Below are positions 1-5,424 of a stretch of DNA of 6,686 nucleotides, in pieces. The position numbers were made by a program, and so were the translations under genes. Source of the DNA: Ovoidimarina sp050299695 (GTDB lineage Bacteria; Pseudomonadota; Alphaproteobacteria; Rhodobacterales; Rhodobacteraceae). A model generated the notes under the pieces. The model saw only the letters and a list, made by a program, of their open reading frames with translations, was not told where the DNA came from and made no database searches. The stretch is from positions 1-6,686 of the forward strand of contig JBNKWI010000146.1 of NCBI GenBank assembly GCA_050299695.1, given 5' to 3'. How positions within the stretch are numbered: position 1 is the stretch's first letter; each line of letters begins with the position of its first letter.

Positions 1-1
1 G

Positions 2-751
2 ATTGTATTGGCGCCCTGCTCGCCCTTCTCGGTGACGCCGGACCTGATGCGCGAATCGGCCGATATGGCCCGGGCCTACGGCGTCAGGTTGCACACGCAC
101 CTGGCCGAGACCATCGAGGAAGATGCCTTTTGCAATGGGACTTTCGGCCAGCGACCGGTGCCTTACGTGGAATCTTTGGGCTGGGTCGGCGACGACGTCT
201 GGCACGCCCATTGCGTGAAGCTCGATGCGGGCGAGATTGCGCTGTTCGCCCGGAGCGGCACCGGGGTCGCGCATTGCCCCTGCTCGAATTGCCGGCTGGG
301 CTCGGGCATCGCGCCGGTCAGGGCGATGCGGGATGCGGGGGTGCGGGTCGGGCTGGGGGTGGACGGCTCGGCCTCGAACGACGCCGGGAGCCTCGTCGCC
401 GAGGCGCGGATGGCGATGCTGCTGCAGCGGGTTGCGCGCGGGGCCGACGCGATGTCGGTGCGCGAGGCCTTGTGGATCGCCACGCGGGGCGGCGCCGAGG
501 TGCTGGGCCGCGACGATATCGGCCAGGTCGCGCCGGGGTTCCGGGCGGATCTGGCCATCTGGGACATGGCCGGGATCGAGGCGGCCGGGAGCTGGGACCG
601 CGCAGCGCTCTTGCTGGCGGGCCCGGGGCAGGTGCGGGATCTCTTCGTCGAGGGGCGGGGCGTGGTGCGTGATGGGCGGGTGGTGACGGTCGATGCGGAC
701 CGGCTTGCGCGGAAGGCGGAGGCGGCGGTGTGGCGGCTGGCAACGAGCTAG
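2..751 (+). CDS. 8-oxoguanine deaminase-like amidohydrolase, 5'-truncated by window edge
   Basis: C-terminal 249 residues of a metal-dependent amidohydrolase; the frame is open to the left edge, so the N-terminus and the first HxH metal ligands lie outside the window. Seen: APCSPFSVTP near the start, HTHLAET with the metal-ligand His at nt 98-100, HAHCVKL, HCPCSNCRLGSGIAP, and the catalytic Asp of GLGVDGSASND at nt 362-364. The end is the usual beta-sandwich return (GFRADLAIWD, then LFVEGRGVVRDG). This motif set fits the group containing 8-oxoguanine deaminase and hydroxydechloroatrazine ethylaminohydrolase (AtzB-like). 8-Oxoguanine deaminase, which yields urate, is the likelier role because a guanine deaminase gene lies nearby. 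The enzyme would be cytosolic and zinc-dependent. The TAG stop shares the tetranucleotide CTAG (748-751) with the stop of the convergent gene. Family is secure; exact substrate is inferred. Confidence 0.85.
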   Translation: MVLAPCSPFSVTPDLMRESADMARAYGVRLHTHLAETIEEDAFCNGTFGQRPVPYVESLGWVGDDVWHAHCVKLDAGEIALFARSGTGVAHCPCSNCRLGSGIAPVRAMRDAGVRVGLGVDGSASNDAGSLVAEARMAMLLQRVARGADAMSVREALWIATRGGAEVLGRDDIGQVAPGFRADLAIWDMAGIEAAGSWDRAALLLAGPGQVRDLFVEGRGVVRDGRVVTVDADRLARKAEAAVWRLATS

Positions 752-1233
752 GAAGAGTAGTCGATGTCAGTCCCTGAATTCGCCCAGCCGCCGGGCATAT
801 GTGCCGAGTTACCATGACTTTCGAACAAGTAGTCCTCGCCTATCTTTCGGCAGCTCAACGTGGTGCCAGCGATGCGCGGCTCATGTTCGAAGATGTTGAG
901 TGCAGCCATACACAAATAGTGGCGCCACCCATCCAATTTGTGCCCTTTGTCCGCGGCATTGTACCAGACCGAGCCGAGGCCGACCCGGTAGATCAACCCT
1001 GTCCCAATCTGCCTCTTGAGCTTCTCGAAGCACGTATAGACGTGGTCCTGAGTTGCGTCCTGGCCGTTTTTTATCAGGCAAAAAAGCGTATTGTAATGAG
1101 CGATACGCATCCGAGACCTCGCCGTGTCGATCGCGGCAACGGCGATGCAATTCGCAAGCCCGCTCGTGATGACAGTGTCGGTCAAGGCTGCGTTGGGAGA
1201 AATCTTGTCAAAACCGGCCGCGACGTAGGGCAT
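748..1233 (-). CDS. Stand-alone CheD/CNF-like glutamine-deamidase-fold protein
   Basis: Predicted 161-residue protein from ATG at 1233. Residues ~22-46 read ITSGLANCIAVAAID, then MRIAHYNT. Thr23, Cys29 and His46 have the same spacing (T-x5-C-x16-H) as the catalytic Thr21-Cys27-His44 of Thermotoga maritima CheD, and the surrounding SGLANCIAV resembles CheD's LGLGSCVAV. Further on, a helix-like FEKLKRQIG followed by YRVGLGSVWY resembles CheD's ELKKMGAKVERLEAKIAGG. The length matches CheD (about 157). The late CheD TGG-R signature is not seen, and no chemotaxis gene is nearby, so canonical chemoreceptor deamidation is not supported. The fold also occurs in CNF-type toxins, so a substrate other than chemoreceptors is possible. 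Base composition is much less G+C-rich than the neighbours, suggesting acquisition. An in-frame TTG at 1266 is rejected as start because it lies in the predicted -10 box. The Shine-Dalgarno is weak (AAGG, 11 bases upstream). Fold assignment is by eye; target unknown. Confidence 0.68.
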   Translation of the reverse strand: MPYVAAGFDKISPNAALTDTVITSGLANCIAVAAIDTARSRMRIAHYNTLFCLIKNGQDATQDHVYTCFEKLKRQIGTGLIYRVGLGSVWYNAADKGHKLDGWRHYLCMAALNIFEHEPRIAGTTLSCRKIGEDYLFESHGNSAHMPGGWANSGTDIDYSS

Positions 1234-1265
1234 GAGAATGCGAACCTTGAGGGATTGTCGGTACA

Positions 1266-1295
1266 ATCATAGATTGCAACCGCGCAATTCCGCAA
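1266..1295 (-). promoter_or_regulatory. Predicted sigma70-type promoter of the CheD-like gene
   Basis: On the minus strand, a -35-like TTGCGG (1295-1290) is followed by an 18-base spacer and a -10-like TATGAT (1271-1266, five of six consensus bases). The expected transcription start is near 1259, leaving a leader of roughly 26 bases before the ATG at 1233. A -10 this close to consensus stands out in such a G+C-rich window. It suggests the CheD-like gene is transcribed on its own rather than only by readthrough from guaD. Confidence 0.5.
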
Positions 1296-1312
1296 GCGTT
1301 CCGGGGTTGCGC
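1276..1312. other. Dyad between guaD end and the CheD-like gene
   Basis: GCGCAA (1282-1287) is complementary to TTGCGC (1307-1312), with an imperfect inner pairing CCGcAA/TTcCGG (1290-1302). GCAACC (1276-1281) could instead pair with GGTTGC (1305-1310). It lies just downstream of the guaD stop and overlaps the spacer and -35 of the predicted promoter for the CheD-like gene. It may be a weak guaD transcription end or an operator. There is no T-run on the minus strand after it, so it is not called a Rho-independent terminator. Confidence 0.3.
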
Positions 1313-1331
1313 ATGGGCCGGGTCTGACCTG

Positions 1332-2624
1332 TCACGGGGAGATCGGCTTTCCCTCGACCCAGACCGCCTGCACCGCCCGGTCGTCGCCCATCATGATCGT
1401 CGGGAAGACGGCTTCCCAGATCGTCTCGGCGCGGGCGGTGGCCTGGGCGATGGCTTGTGTGGAGGCGAGGTCGAGGATCACGAGGTCGGCGTCGGTGCCG
1501 GGGGCGAGGGTGCCGATGCGGTCTTCCATGCGGAGCGCGCGGGCGGAGCCTTCGGTGGCGAGCCAGAGGAGTTCGGCCGGATGCAATCCGCGGCCGCGGA
1601 GCTGGGCGACCTCGTAGGCGGCGGCCATGGTGCGGAGCATGGAGAAGGAGGAGCCGCCGCCGGTGTCGGTGGCGAGGCCCACGCGCTGGCCGGCGGCGCG
1701 GAGGCCGTCCATGTCGAAGAGGCCCGAGCCGATGAAGCTGTTCGAGGTGGGGCAGTGGATCAGCGCGGCGTCCACTTCGCGCAGGCGGGCGCGTTCGCGG
1801 GGCTCGAGGTGGATCGCGTGGCCGTAGAGGCCGTTCGGGCCGAGGAGGCCGAAGCGTTCGTAGGTGTCGAGATAGTCGCGCGCCTCGGGGTAGAGGGATC
1901 TGACCCATTGGATCTCGTCGGTCTGTTCCGAGAGATGGGTCTGCATCAGGCAGTCGGGCTGTTCCGCCCAGAGGCTGCCGAGGGCTTCGAGCTGTTCGGG
2001 CGTCGAGGTGGGCGAGAAGCGCGGGGTGATGACATAGGACGCGCGGTGCCGGCCGTGCCAGGTTTCGAGGAGGCGTTTGGACTGGTCGTAGGCCGATTGC
2101 GCGGTGTCGCGGAGGCCCTCGGGGGCGTTTCTATCCATGCAGGTCTTGCCGGCGGCGACGCGCATGCCGCGCGCTTCGGCGGCGGTGAAGAAGGCCTCGA
2201 CGCTTTCGGGGTGGATCGTGCAGTAGCTGGCGACCGTGGTGGTGCCATGGGCGAGGATCAGGTCGAGATAGCGGGCGGCGATCTCGGCGGCGTAGTCGGG
2301 GTCGCCGAAGCGCATTTCCTCGGGGAAGGTGTAGGCGTTCAGCCAGTCGATCAGCCGCTTGCCCCACGACGCGATGATCGCGGTCTGGGGGTAGTGTGCA
2401 TGGGCGTCGACGAAGCCCGGGAGGATCAGGCCATCGCCGTAGGAGACGATGCGGGCGCCGGGATGGGCGGCGCGGAGCCGGTCTTCGGGCCCGATCGCGA
2501 GGATCGTGCCGCCCGAGAGCGCCACGGCGCCGCGGCGTTCGTGGCGCGCGGCATCGGGGCCCTCGGTGAAGGGGTCGGCGTCGAAGGTCAGGACCTGACC
2601 GGTCAGGAGGATCGTTTCTTGCAT
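1332..2624 (-). CDS. guaD: Guanine deaminase
   Basis: A complete 430-residue amidohydrolase, the usual length for bacterial guanine deaminase, which converts guanine to xanthine and ammonia in the cytosol using one zinc. Ordered motifs: PGFVDAHAHYPQT (metal ligands His75, His77), CMDRNAPE (~162-169, characteristic of GuaD), QTHLSEQ (His230), YGHAIHL (His269), HCPTSNSFIGSG (~290-301) and ATDTGGGSS with Asp320. It ends in the normal composite beta-sandwich (LAPGTDADLVILD). Start: the ATG at 2624 has GGAG six bases upstream (2634-2631), and residues from MQETILLTGQV align with the family N-terminus. The frame stays open upstream to 2747, but that extension has no family character. The gene converges on the 8-oxoguanine deaminase-like gene, suggesting a purine-degradation locus. 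The CheD-like gene lies downstream on the same strand about 100 bases away. Confidence 0.95.
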   Translation of the reverse strand: MQETILLTGQVLTFDADPFTEGPDAARHERRGAVALSGGTILAIGPEDRLRAAHPGARIVSYGDGLILPGFVDAHAHYPQTAIIASWGKRLIDWLNAYTFPEEMRFGDPDYAAEIAARYLDLILAHGTTTVASYCTIHPESVEAFFTAAEARGMRVAAGKTCMDRNAPEGLRDTAQSAYDQSKRLLETWHGRHRASYVITPRFSPTSTPEQLEALGSLWAEQPDCLMQTHLSEQTDEIQWVRSLYPEARDYLDTYERFGLLGPNGLYGHAIHLEPRERARLREVDAALIHCPTSNSFIGSGLFDMDGLRAAGQRVGLATDTGGGSSFSMLRTMAAAYEVAQLRGRGLHPAELLWLATEGSARALRMEDRIGTLAPGTDADLVILDLASTQAIAQATARAETIWEAVFPTIMMGDDRAVQAVWVEGKPISP

Positions 2625-2756
2625 CGGGGTCTCCGTTCGGGGCGAGACTAGAGAGGATGCGGTCCGGAGGAAACGCTCGTTCTCCGCTGACATCGCCTTC
2701 CGACGTGCCGAAGCGCAAGCCGGGCGGAGCTGCAACGCCACCACCAAGCGCGGAGC

Positions 2757-2926
2757 CGGGTGAGCGCCTGCCCGTGGGAAGGCGCCGCAACGATTGATCG
2801 ACGCACTTTATGGCGCCACCTGCCTCCGACCTCGAAGGTCTGCGCAAACGTCACCAGAGCGCCAGCCCGCCGGGACGGGCAGGCGCTCGCCCGCGGCTCG
2901 TCCCGGGCCCTGATTCCGGGCGAGCG
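2757..2926 (+). repeat. Structured dispersed element, copy A (possible ncRNA)
   Basis: About 170 bases sharing ordered blocks with copy B at 5195-5366: GCGCCTG, GGCGCCGCAACG (2781-2792), CTTTATG (2806-2812), GCGCCAG (2859-2865), AGGCGCTCGCCCG (2881-2893) and TGATTCCGGGCG (2911-2922). A perfect 14-base-pair stem joins 2762-2775 to 2875-2888. It extends outward through one T-G pair to about 19 pairs (2757-2775 with 2875-2893). Inside are a five-base dyad GGCGC/GCGCC (2781-2785, 2859-2863) and a hairpin GACCT-CGA-AGGTC (2828-2840). The 3' arm can instead pair locally with 2858-2868, or downstream, where 2884-2893 pairs perfectly with 2917-2926. Orientation is set to plus because the wobble pairs are G-U on that strand. 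It may be a structured RNA or a palindromic mobile repeat. No named family is recognised. Confidence 0.75.
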
Positions 2927-2946
2927 GTTGCCGCACAGCCGCTGTC

Positions 2947-3004
2947 GGGGCGCCAGCGCGGTCGTGCCGGAGGCACGCCAATGGGGTGGCACGGGCCGGC
3001 GCCC
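2947..3004. repeat. Inverted repeat with internal hairpin
   Basis: GGGCGCC (2948-2954) pairs with GGCGCCC (2998-3004). Inside is a tight hairpin CGTGCC-GGA-GGCACG (2963-2977) with six perfect pairs. It follows element A by about 20 bases. It shares a short GGTGGCACGGG string (2986-2995 area) with the centre of copy B, but not enough to call it a third copy. Function unknown. Dyads of this size can arise by chance in G+C-rich DNA. Confidence 0.35.
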
Positions 3005-3148
3005 GCACTGGCAGCCTTCGGCGTCCTTCGGGCCGGGGCAACGCATGGTCGACATTGGGACTCGGGAGCGCAGGATTGCGGCGAAGGTCCGCTTCCGAGG
3101 AAGCTTCCGGAGGCGGGCAAAGGGCCGCGAAACTCCGATCCGCCCCCT

Positions 3149-3176
3149 GTTTCTTTGAAACACCTTCGCCTAAGGT
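3149..3176. promoter_or_regulatory. Two abutting dyads upstream of mgtE
   Basis: GTTTC-TTT-GAAAC (3149-3161) is followed with no gap by ACCTT-CGCCT-AAGGT (3162-3176). Both have perfect five-base arms. They end 25 bases before the mgtE ATG, in a local AT-rich patch that stands out from its surroundings. They could be operators for a dimeric regulator in the mgtE promoter zone, or short leader hairpins. No correctly spaced -35/-10 pair was found with them. Confidence 0.35.
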
Positions 3177-3201
3177 CCCCCGAAAGCGGGCGCGGGGCAG
3201 C

Positions 3202-4605
3202 ATGAACGACGACGCCGAGATCATCGAGCTCGAGGAGCCGGACGAGACCGAGGAAGAGGGCTACCCGCTCACCTCCCGGTTCTATTCGGCGCTGCGGCTC
3301 GCCGTCGCGGCGGGCGACGGCGACCGGCTCCGCGAGGTGGTCGAGCCGCTCCACGCCGCCGATATCGCCGACCTTCTCGAACAGGTGGGCGGCGGCGAGC
3401 GGCGCGAGATCCTGCTGCTCGCGCCCGATATCGTCGACGGCGAAGTCCTGTCGGATCTCGACGAGGGCCTCCGCGAGGAGGTGATCGCCTTCCTGCCGCC
3501 CGAGGCGCTGGGCGAGGCGCTGCGCGAGCTCGATTCGGACGACGTGGTCGACCTGATCGAGGATTTCGAGGAGGAGCAGCAGGAGGCGCTGCTCGAGGCG
3601 CTCGACGATGCCGACCGGGTCGCGGTCGAGCAGGCGCTGTCCTATCCGGAATATTCCGCCGGCCGCCTGATGCAGCGCGAGGTGGTGGCGCTGCCCGAGC
3701 ACTGGAACGTGGGCGACGCCATCGACTGGATGCGGAACCAGGAGGACCTTCCGGAGGATTTCTACCATATCGTGATGGTCGATCCGCGGCACCGGCCGGT
3801 GGGCTATGTGGCGCTCGGCAAGCTCATGGCCTCGCCCCGCGCGCGGCCCTTGTCGGAGATCCTCGACGACGATTTCCGCACCTTTGAGGCCGAGGACGAG
3901 GAGGCCGACGTGGCCTACGCGTTCAACCAGTATCACCTGATCTCGGCGCCGGTGGTGGATGCCGAGGGGCGGCTCGTGGGCGTCATCACCATCGACGATG
4001 CGATGATCGTCCTCGACGAGGAGCACGAGGAGGACATCCTGCGGCTGGCCGGTGTCGGCGAGGAGGGCGGCTCGATGTCGTCCTCGGTGACCGAGATCGT
4101 CAGGGGCCGGTTCCCCTGGCTGGCGGTGAACCTGGTGACGGCCATCGTCGCCTCCATGGTGATCGCGCAGTTCGAGGGCGCCATCGCTCAGGTGGTGGCG
4201 CTCGCCGTCCTGATGCCCATCGTCGCCTCGATGGGCGGCAATGCCGGCACCCAGGCGCTGACCGTGGCGGTGCGCGCCATCGCGACGCGCGACCTCACGG
4301 GGTCGAACGTGCTGCGCGTGATCCGGCGCGAGGCGATGGTGGGGCTCCTGAACGGCCTCGCCTTCGCGGTTGTCATGGGGGCGATCGGCGCGGTCTGGTT
4401 CGGGATGCCGCTGCTGGGCCTGGTGATCGCCGCGGCGATGGTGATCAATCTCGTGGTGGCGGGGCTCGCCGGGATCGGCATCCCGTTCCTTCTCGAACGC
4501 GCCGGGGTCGATCCGGCGCTGGCCTCGGGCGCCTTCGTGACAACGGTGACCGATGTGGTCGGGTTCTTCGCATTCCTCGGGCTGGCGGTGATGGTGCTTC
4601 TATGA
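3202..4605 (+). CDS. mgtE: Magnesium transporter MgtE
   Basis: A 467-residue inner-membrane Mg2+ channel of normal family length. In order: an acidic N-terminal stretch (EIIELEEPDETEEE), the helical MgtE N domain (~30-135, with HAADIADLLEQ near 51), a pair of CBS domains (~150-275, with SAGRLMQREVV and ISAPVVDAEGRLVGVIT), a connecting helix, then the transmembrane domain from about 304 with five predicted helices. The family signature MGGNAGTQA is present, and Asp451 in TTVTDVVGFF corresponds to the pore-lining Mg2+-binding Asp432 of Thermus MgtE. In the family, the N and CBS domains bind Mg2+ and close the pore when cytosolic Mg2+ is high. The ATG at 3202 begins the family-like sequence; the open frame back to 2986 is low-complexity G+C-driven code. 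The TGA overlaps the next gene's ATG (ATGA), implying translational coupling. Confidence 0.95.
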   Translation: MNDDAEIIELEEPDETEEEGYPLTSRFYSALRLAVAAGDGDRLREVVEPLHAADIADLLEQVGGGERREILLLAPDIVDGEVLSDLDEGLREEVIAFLPPEALGEALRELDSDDVVDLIEDFEEEQQEALLEALDDADRVAVEQALSYPEYSAGRLMQREVVALPEHWNVGDAIDWMRNQEDLPEDFYHIVMVDPRHRPVGYVALGKLMASPRARPLSEILDDDFRTFEAEDEEADVAYAFNQYHLISAPVVDAEGRLVGVITIDDAMIVLDEEHEEDILRLAGVGEEGGSMSSSVTEIVRGRFPWLAVNLVTAIVASMVIAQFEGAIAQVVALAVLMPIVASMGGNAGTQALTVAVRAIATRDLTGSNVLRVIRREAMVGLLNGLAFAVVMGAIGAVWFGMPLLGLVIAAAMVINLVVAGLAGIGIPFLLERAGVDPALASGAFVTTVTDVVGFFAFLGLAVMVLL

Positions 4606-5153
4606 TGGACGAAGTGAAGAAAGAGGCGCGGAAGGCGGCTTTCGCGGCGCGGAAGGAAGCCAAGGGCGCGGTCGACGAGGACGCGGCGCGGGCGATCCTC
4701 GCGGGCGTGCTCGACCCCCATGACGGCCGAACGCTCTCGGGCTACCTGCCGATCCGGACCGAGATCGACCCGGTGCCGGTGATGGCCGGCTGGACCGGCA
4801 ATGTCGGCGTTCCGGTGATCGGCGCGAAGGGCGAACCGCTCAGTTTCTCGCGCTGGCGGCCCGACGCCGATCTGGTCGAGGGCCCGTTCGGGGCGATGGT
4901 TCCGCGCCAGTGGCTTCCCGTGGTGCCCGAGGTGCTGATCGTGCCCCTCCTGGCGTTCTCCGAGGAGGGCTACCGGCTCGGCTATGGCGGCGGGTTCTAC
5001 GACCGGACGCTCGAGAAGCTGCGCGCCGAGGGCCCGGTCTTCGCGGTGGGCTTCGCCTTCGAGGCGCAGCTCATGGAGGACCTGCCGCTGGAGCCGACCG
5101 ACCAGCGGCTCGACGCGGTGGTGACCGAGGCGGGGGTGCGGCGGTTTCGGTAG
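4602..5153 (+). CDS. 5-formyltetrahydrofolate cyclo-ligase (5,10-methenyl-THF synthetase)
   Basis: A complete 183-residue protein of the MTHFS/YgfA (Fau) family. It converts 5-formyl-THF to 5,10-methenyl-THF using Mg-ATP, returning stored folate to the one-carbon pool in the cytosol. Seen: a basic N-terminal helix (KKEARKAAFAARKEAK, residues 6-21), LPIRTEIDP (49-57), the signature EEGYRLGYGGGFYDR (121-135) containing the glycine-rich nucleotide/substrate loop, and a C-terminal DQRLDAVVTEAG block. The ATG overlaps the mgtE TGA, so it is probably coupled to mgtE in one transcript. A second ATG follows immediately and could be used instead. A 10-base palindrome GGGCGCGCCC lies right after the stop (5154-5163). 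Confidence 0.93.
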   Translation: MMDEVKKEARKAAFAARKEAKGAVDEDAARAILAGVLDPHDGRTLSGYLPIRTEIDPVPVMAGWTGNVGVPVIGAKGEPLSFSRWRPDADLVEGPFGAMVPRQWLPVVPEVLIVPLLAFSEEGYRLGYGGGFYDRTLEKLRAEGPVFAVGFAFEAQLMEDLPLEPTDQRLDAVVTEAGVRRFR

Positions 5154-5194
5154 GGGCGCGCCCGGATTGCGTCCGGCGGTCTGGAATGGAGCGA

Positions 5195-5366
5195 CGGGGG
5201 GGGGCGCCTGACCGGGGGCTGGCGCCGCAACGGCCGAACGGCGCGCTTTATGTCGGCCAAGCACGTGCTCGGGTGGCACGGGGAGTGCACCATTCCCAAA
5301 GCGCCAGACCGCCGGGCCGGTCAGGCGCTCGCCCGGCGCGGCTTCGCCGCTTGATTCCGGGCGGGA
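5195..5366 (+). repeat. Structured dispersed element, copy B (possible ncRNA)
   Basis: Second copy of the element at 2757-2926, in the same orientation, in the convergent gap after the cyclo-ligase gene. The main stem pairs 5204-5215 with 5317-5328 (12 perfect pairs) and continues outward with G-T and G-C. The outer side begins with a run of nine G (5196-5204), so outer pairing slips. Inside: CTGGCGC/GCGCCAG (5219-5225, 5301-5307), GGCCGA/TCGGCC (5232-5237, 5253-5258) and a bulged hairpin GGTG-g-CAC/GTG-CACC (5272-5291). After the 3' arm comes hairpin GCGGC-TTC-GCCGC (5338-5350), then the invariant TGATTCCGGGCG (5352-5363), which can pair back with 5328-5336. Relative to copy A, main-stem positions 5211/5321 and 5215/5317 carry double compensatory changes. 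The middle (5253-5300) is largely unrelated to copy A. Confidence 0.75.
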
Positions 5367-5424
5367 TGGCGCGGGTGGCGGTTCTTTTGCGAAACGAGTG
5401 ATTTGCCCTTGAAGCCCGGGCCGC

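Larger units (their letters stand above)
2625..3201. other. 577-base divergent intergenic region between guaD and mgtE
   Basis: No convincing gene was found here. Several frames are open in both directions, but this is expected at such high G+C and none shows a recognisable protein. The region contains structured element A (2757-2926), a second inverted repeat (2947-3004), a 10-base palindrome GGAAGCTTCC (3099-3108), and two abutting dyads just before mgtE (3149-3176). Promoters for guaD and mgtE must lie here, but no convincing -35/-10 pair was seen on either strand. Bases 2625-2756 hold the guaD leader and nothing else recognised. Confidence 0.6.

Noticed and set aside
1234..1266. TTG start at 1266 for the CheD-like gene (172 residues)
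   Set aside because: The codon lies within the predicted -10 box directly after a stop. The ATG at 1233 gives CheD-like length and spacing.
799..1272. Plus-strand 157-codon open frame opposite the CheD-like gene
   Set aside because: It has no recognisable motif, while the minus strand at the same place gives the CheD triad and a good promoter.
1455..2651. 398-codon plus-strand open frame antisense to guaD
   Set aside because: It is a low-complexity Gly/Ala/Glu translation caused by G+C-rich codons of guaD on the other strand; guaD has all family motifs.
3155..3176. TTGAAA / TAAGGT as an mgtE promoter
   Set aside because: The spacer is only 10 bases, too short for a sigma70 promoter.
2986..3201. 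N-terminal extension of MgtE through the open upstream frame
   Set aside because: It is Arg/Gly/Ser-rich without family similarity; the acidic N-terminus typical of MgtE starts at the ATG at 3202.
2757..3201. Mg2+ (M-box) riboswitch upstream of mgtE
   Set aside because: Copy A also occurs in a convergent gap not upstream of any Mg gene, lies ~275 bases from the mgtE start, and no M-box pattern was recognised.
2851..4026. 391-codon minus-strand open frame antisense to mgtE
   Set aside because: It mirrors mgtE codon bias and has no family character.
4188..5279. 363-codon minus-strand open frame antisense to mgtE and the cyclo-ligase gene
   Set aside because: It crosses two well-supported genes on the other strand, and its composition is that of a shadow frame.
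5195..5366. Copy B as a bidirectional terminator for the convergent genes
   Set aside because: Copy A lies between divergent genes where a terminator makes no sense, and there is no T-run after the stems.
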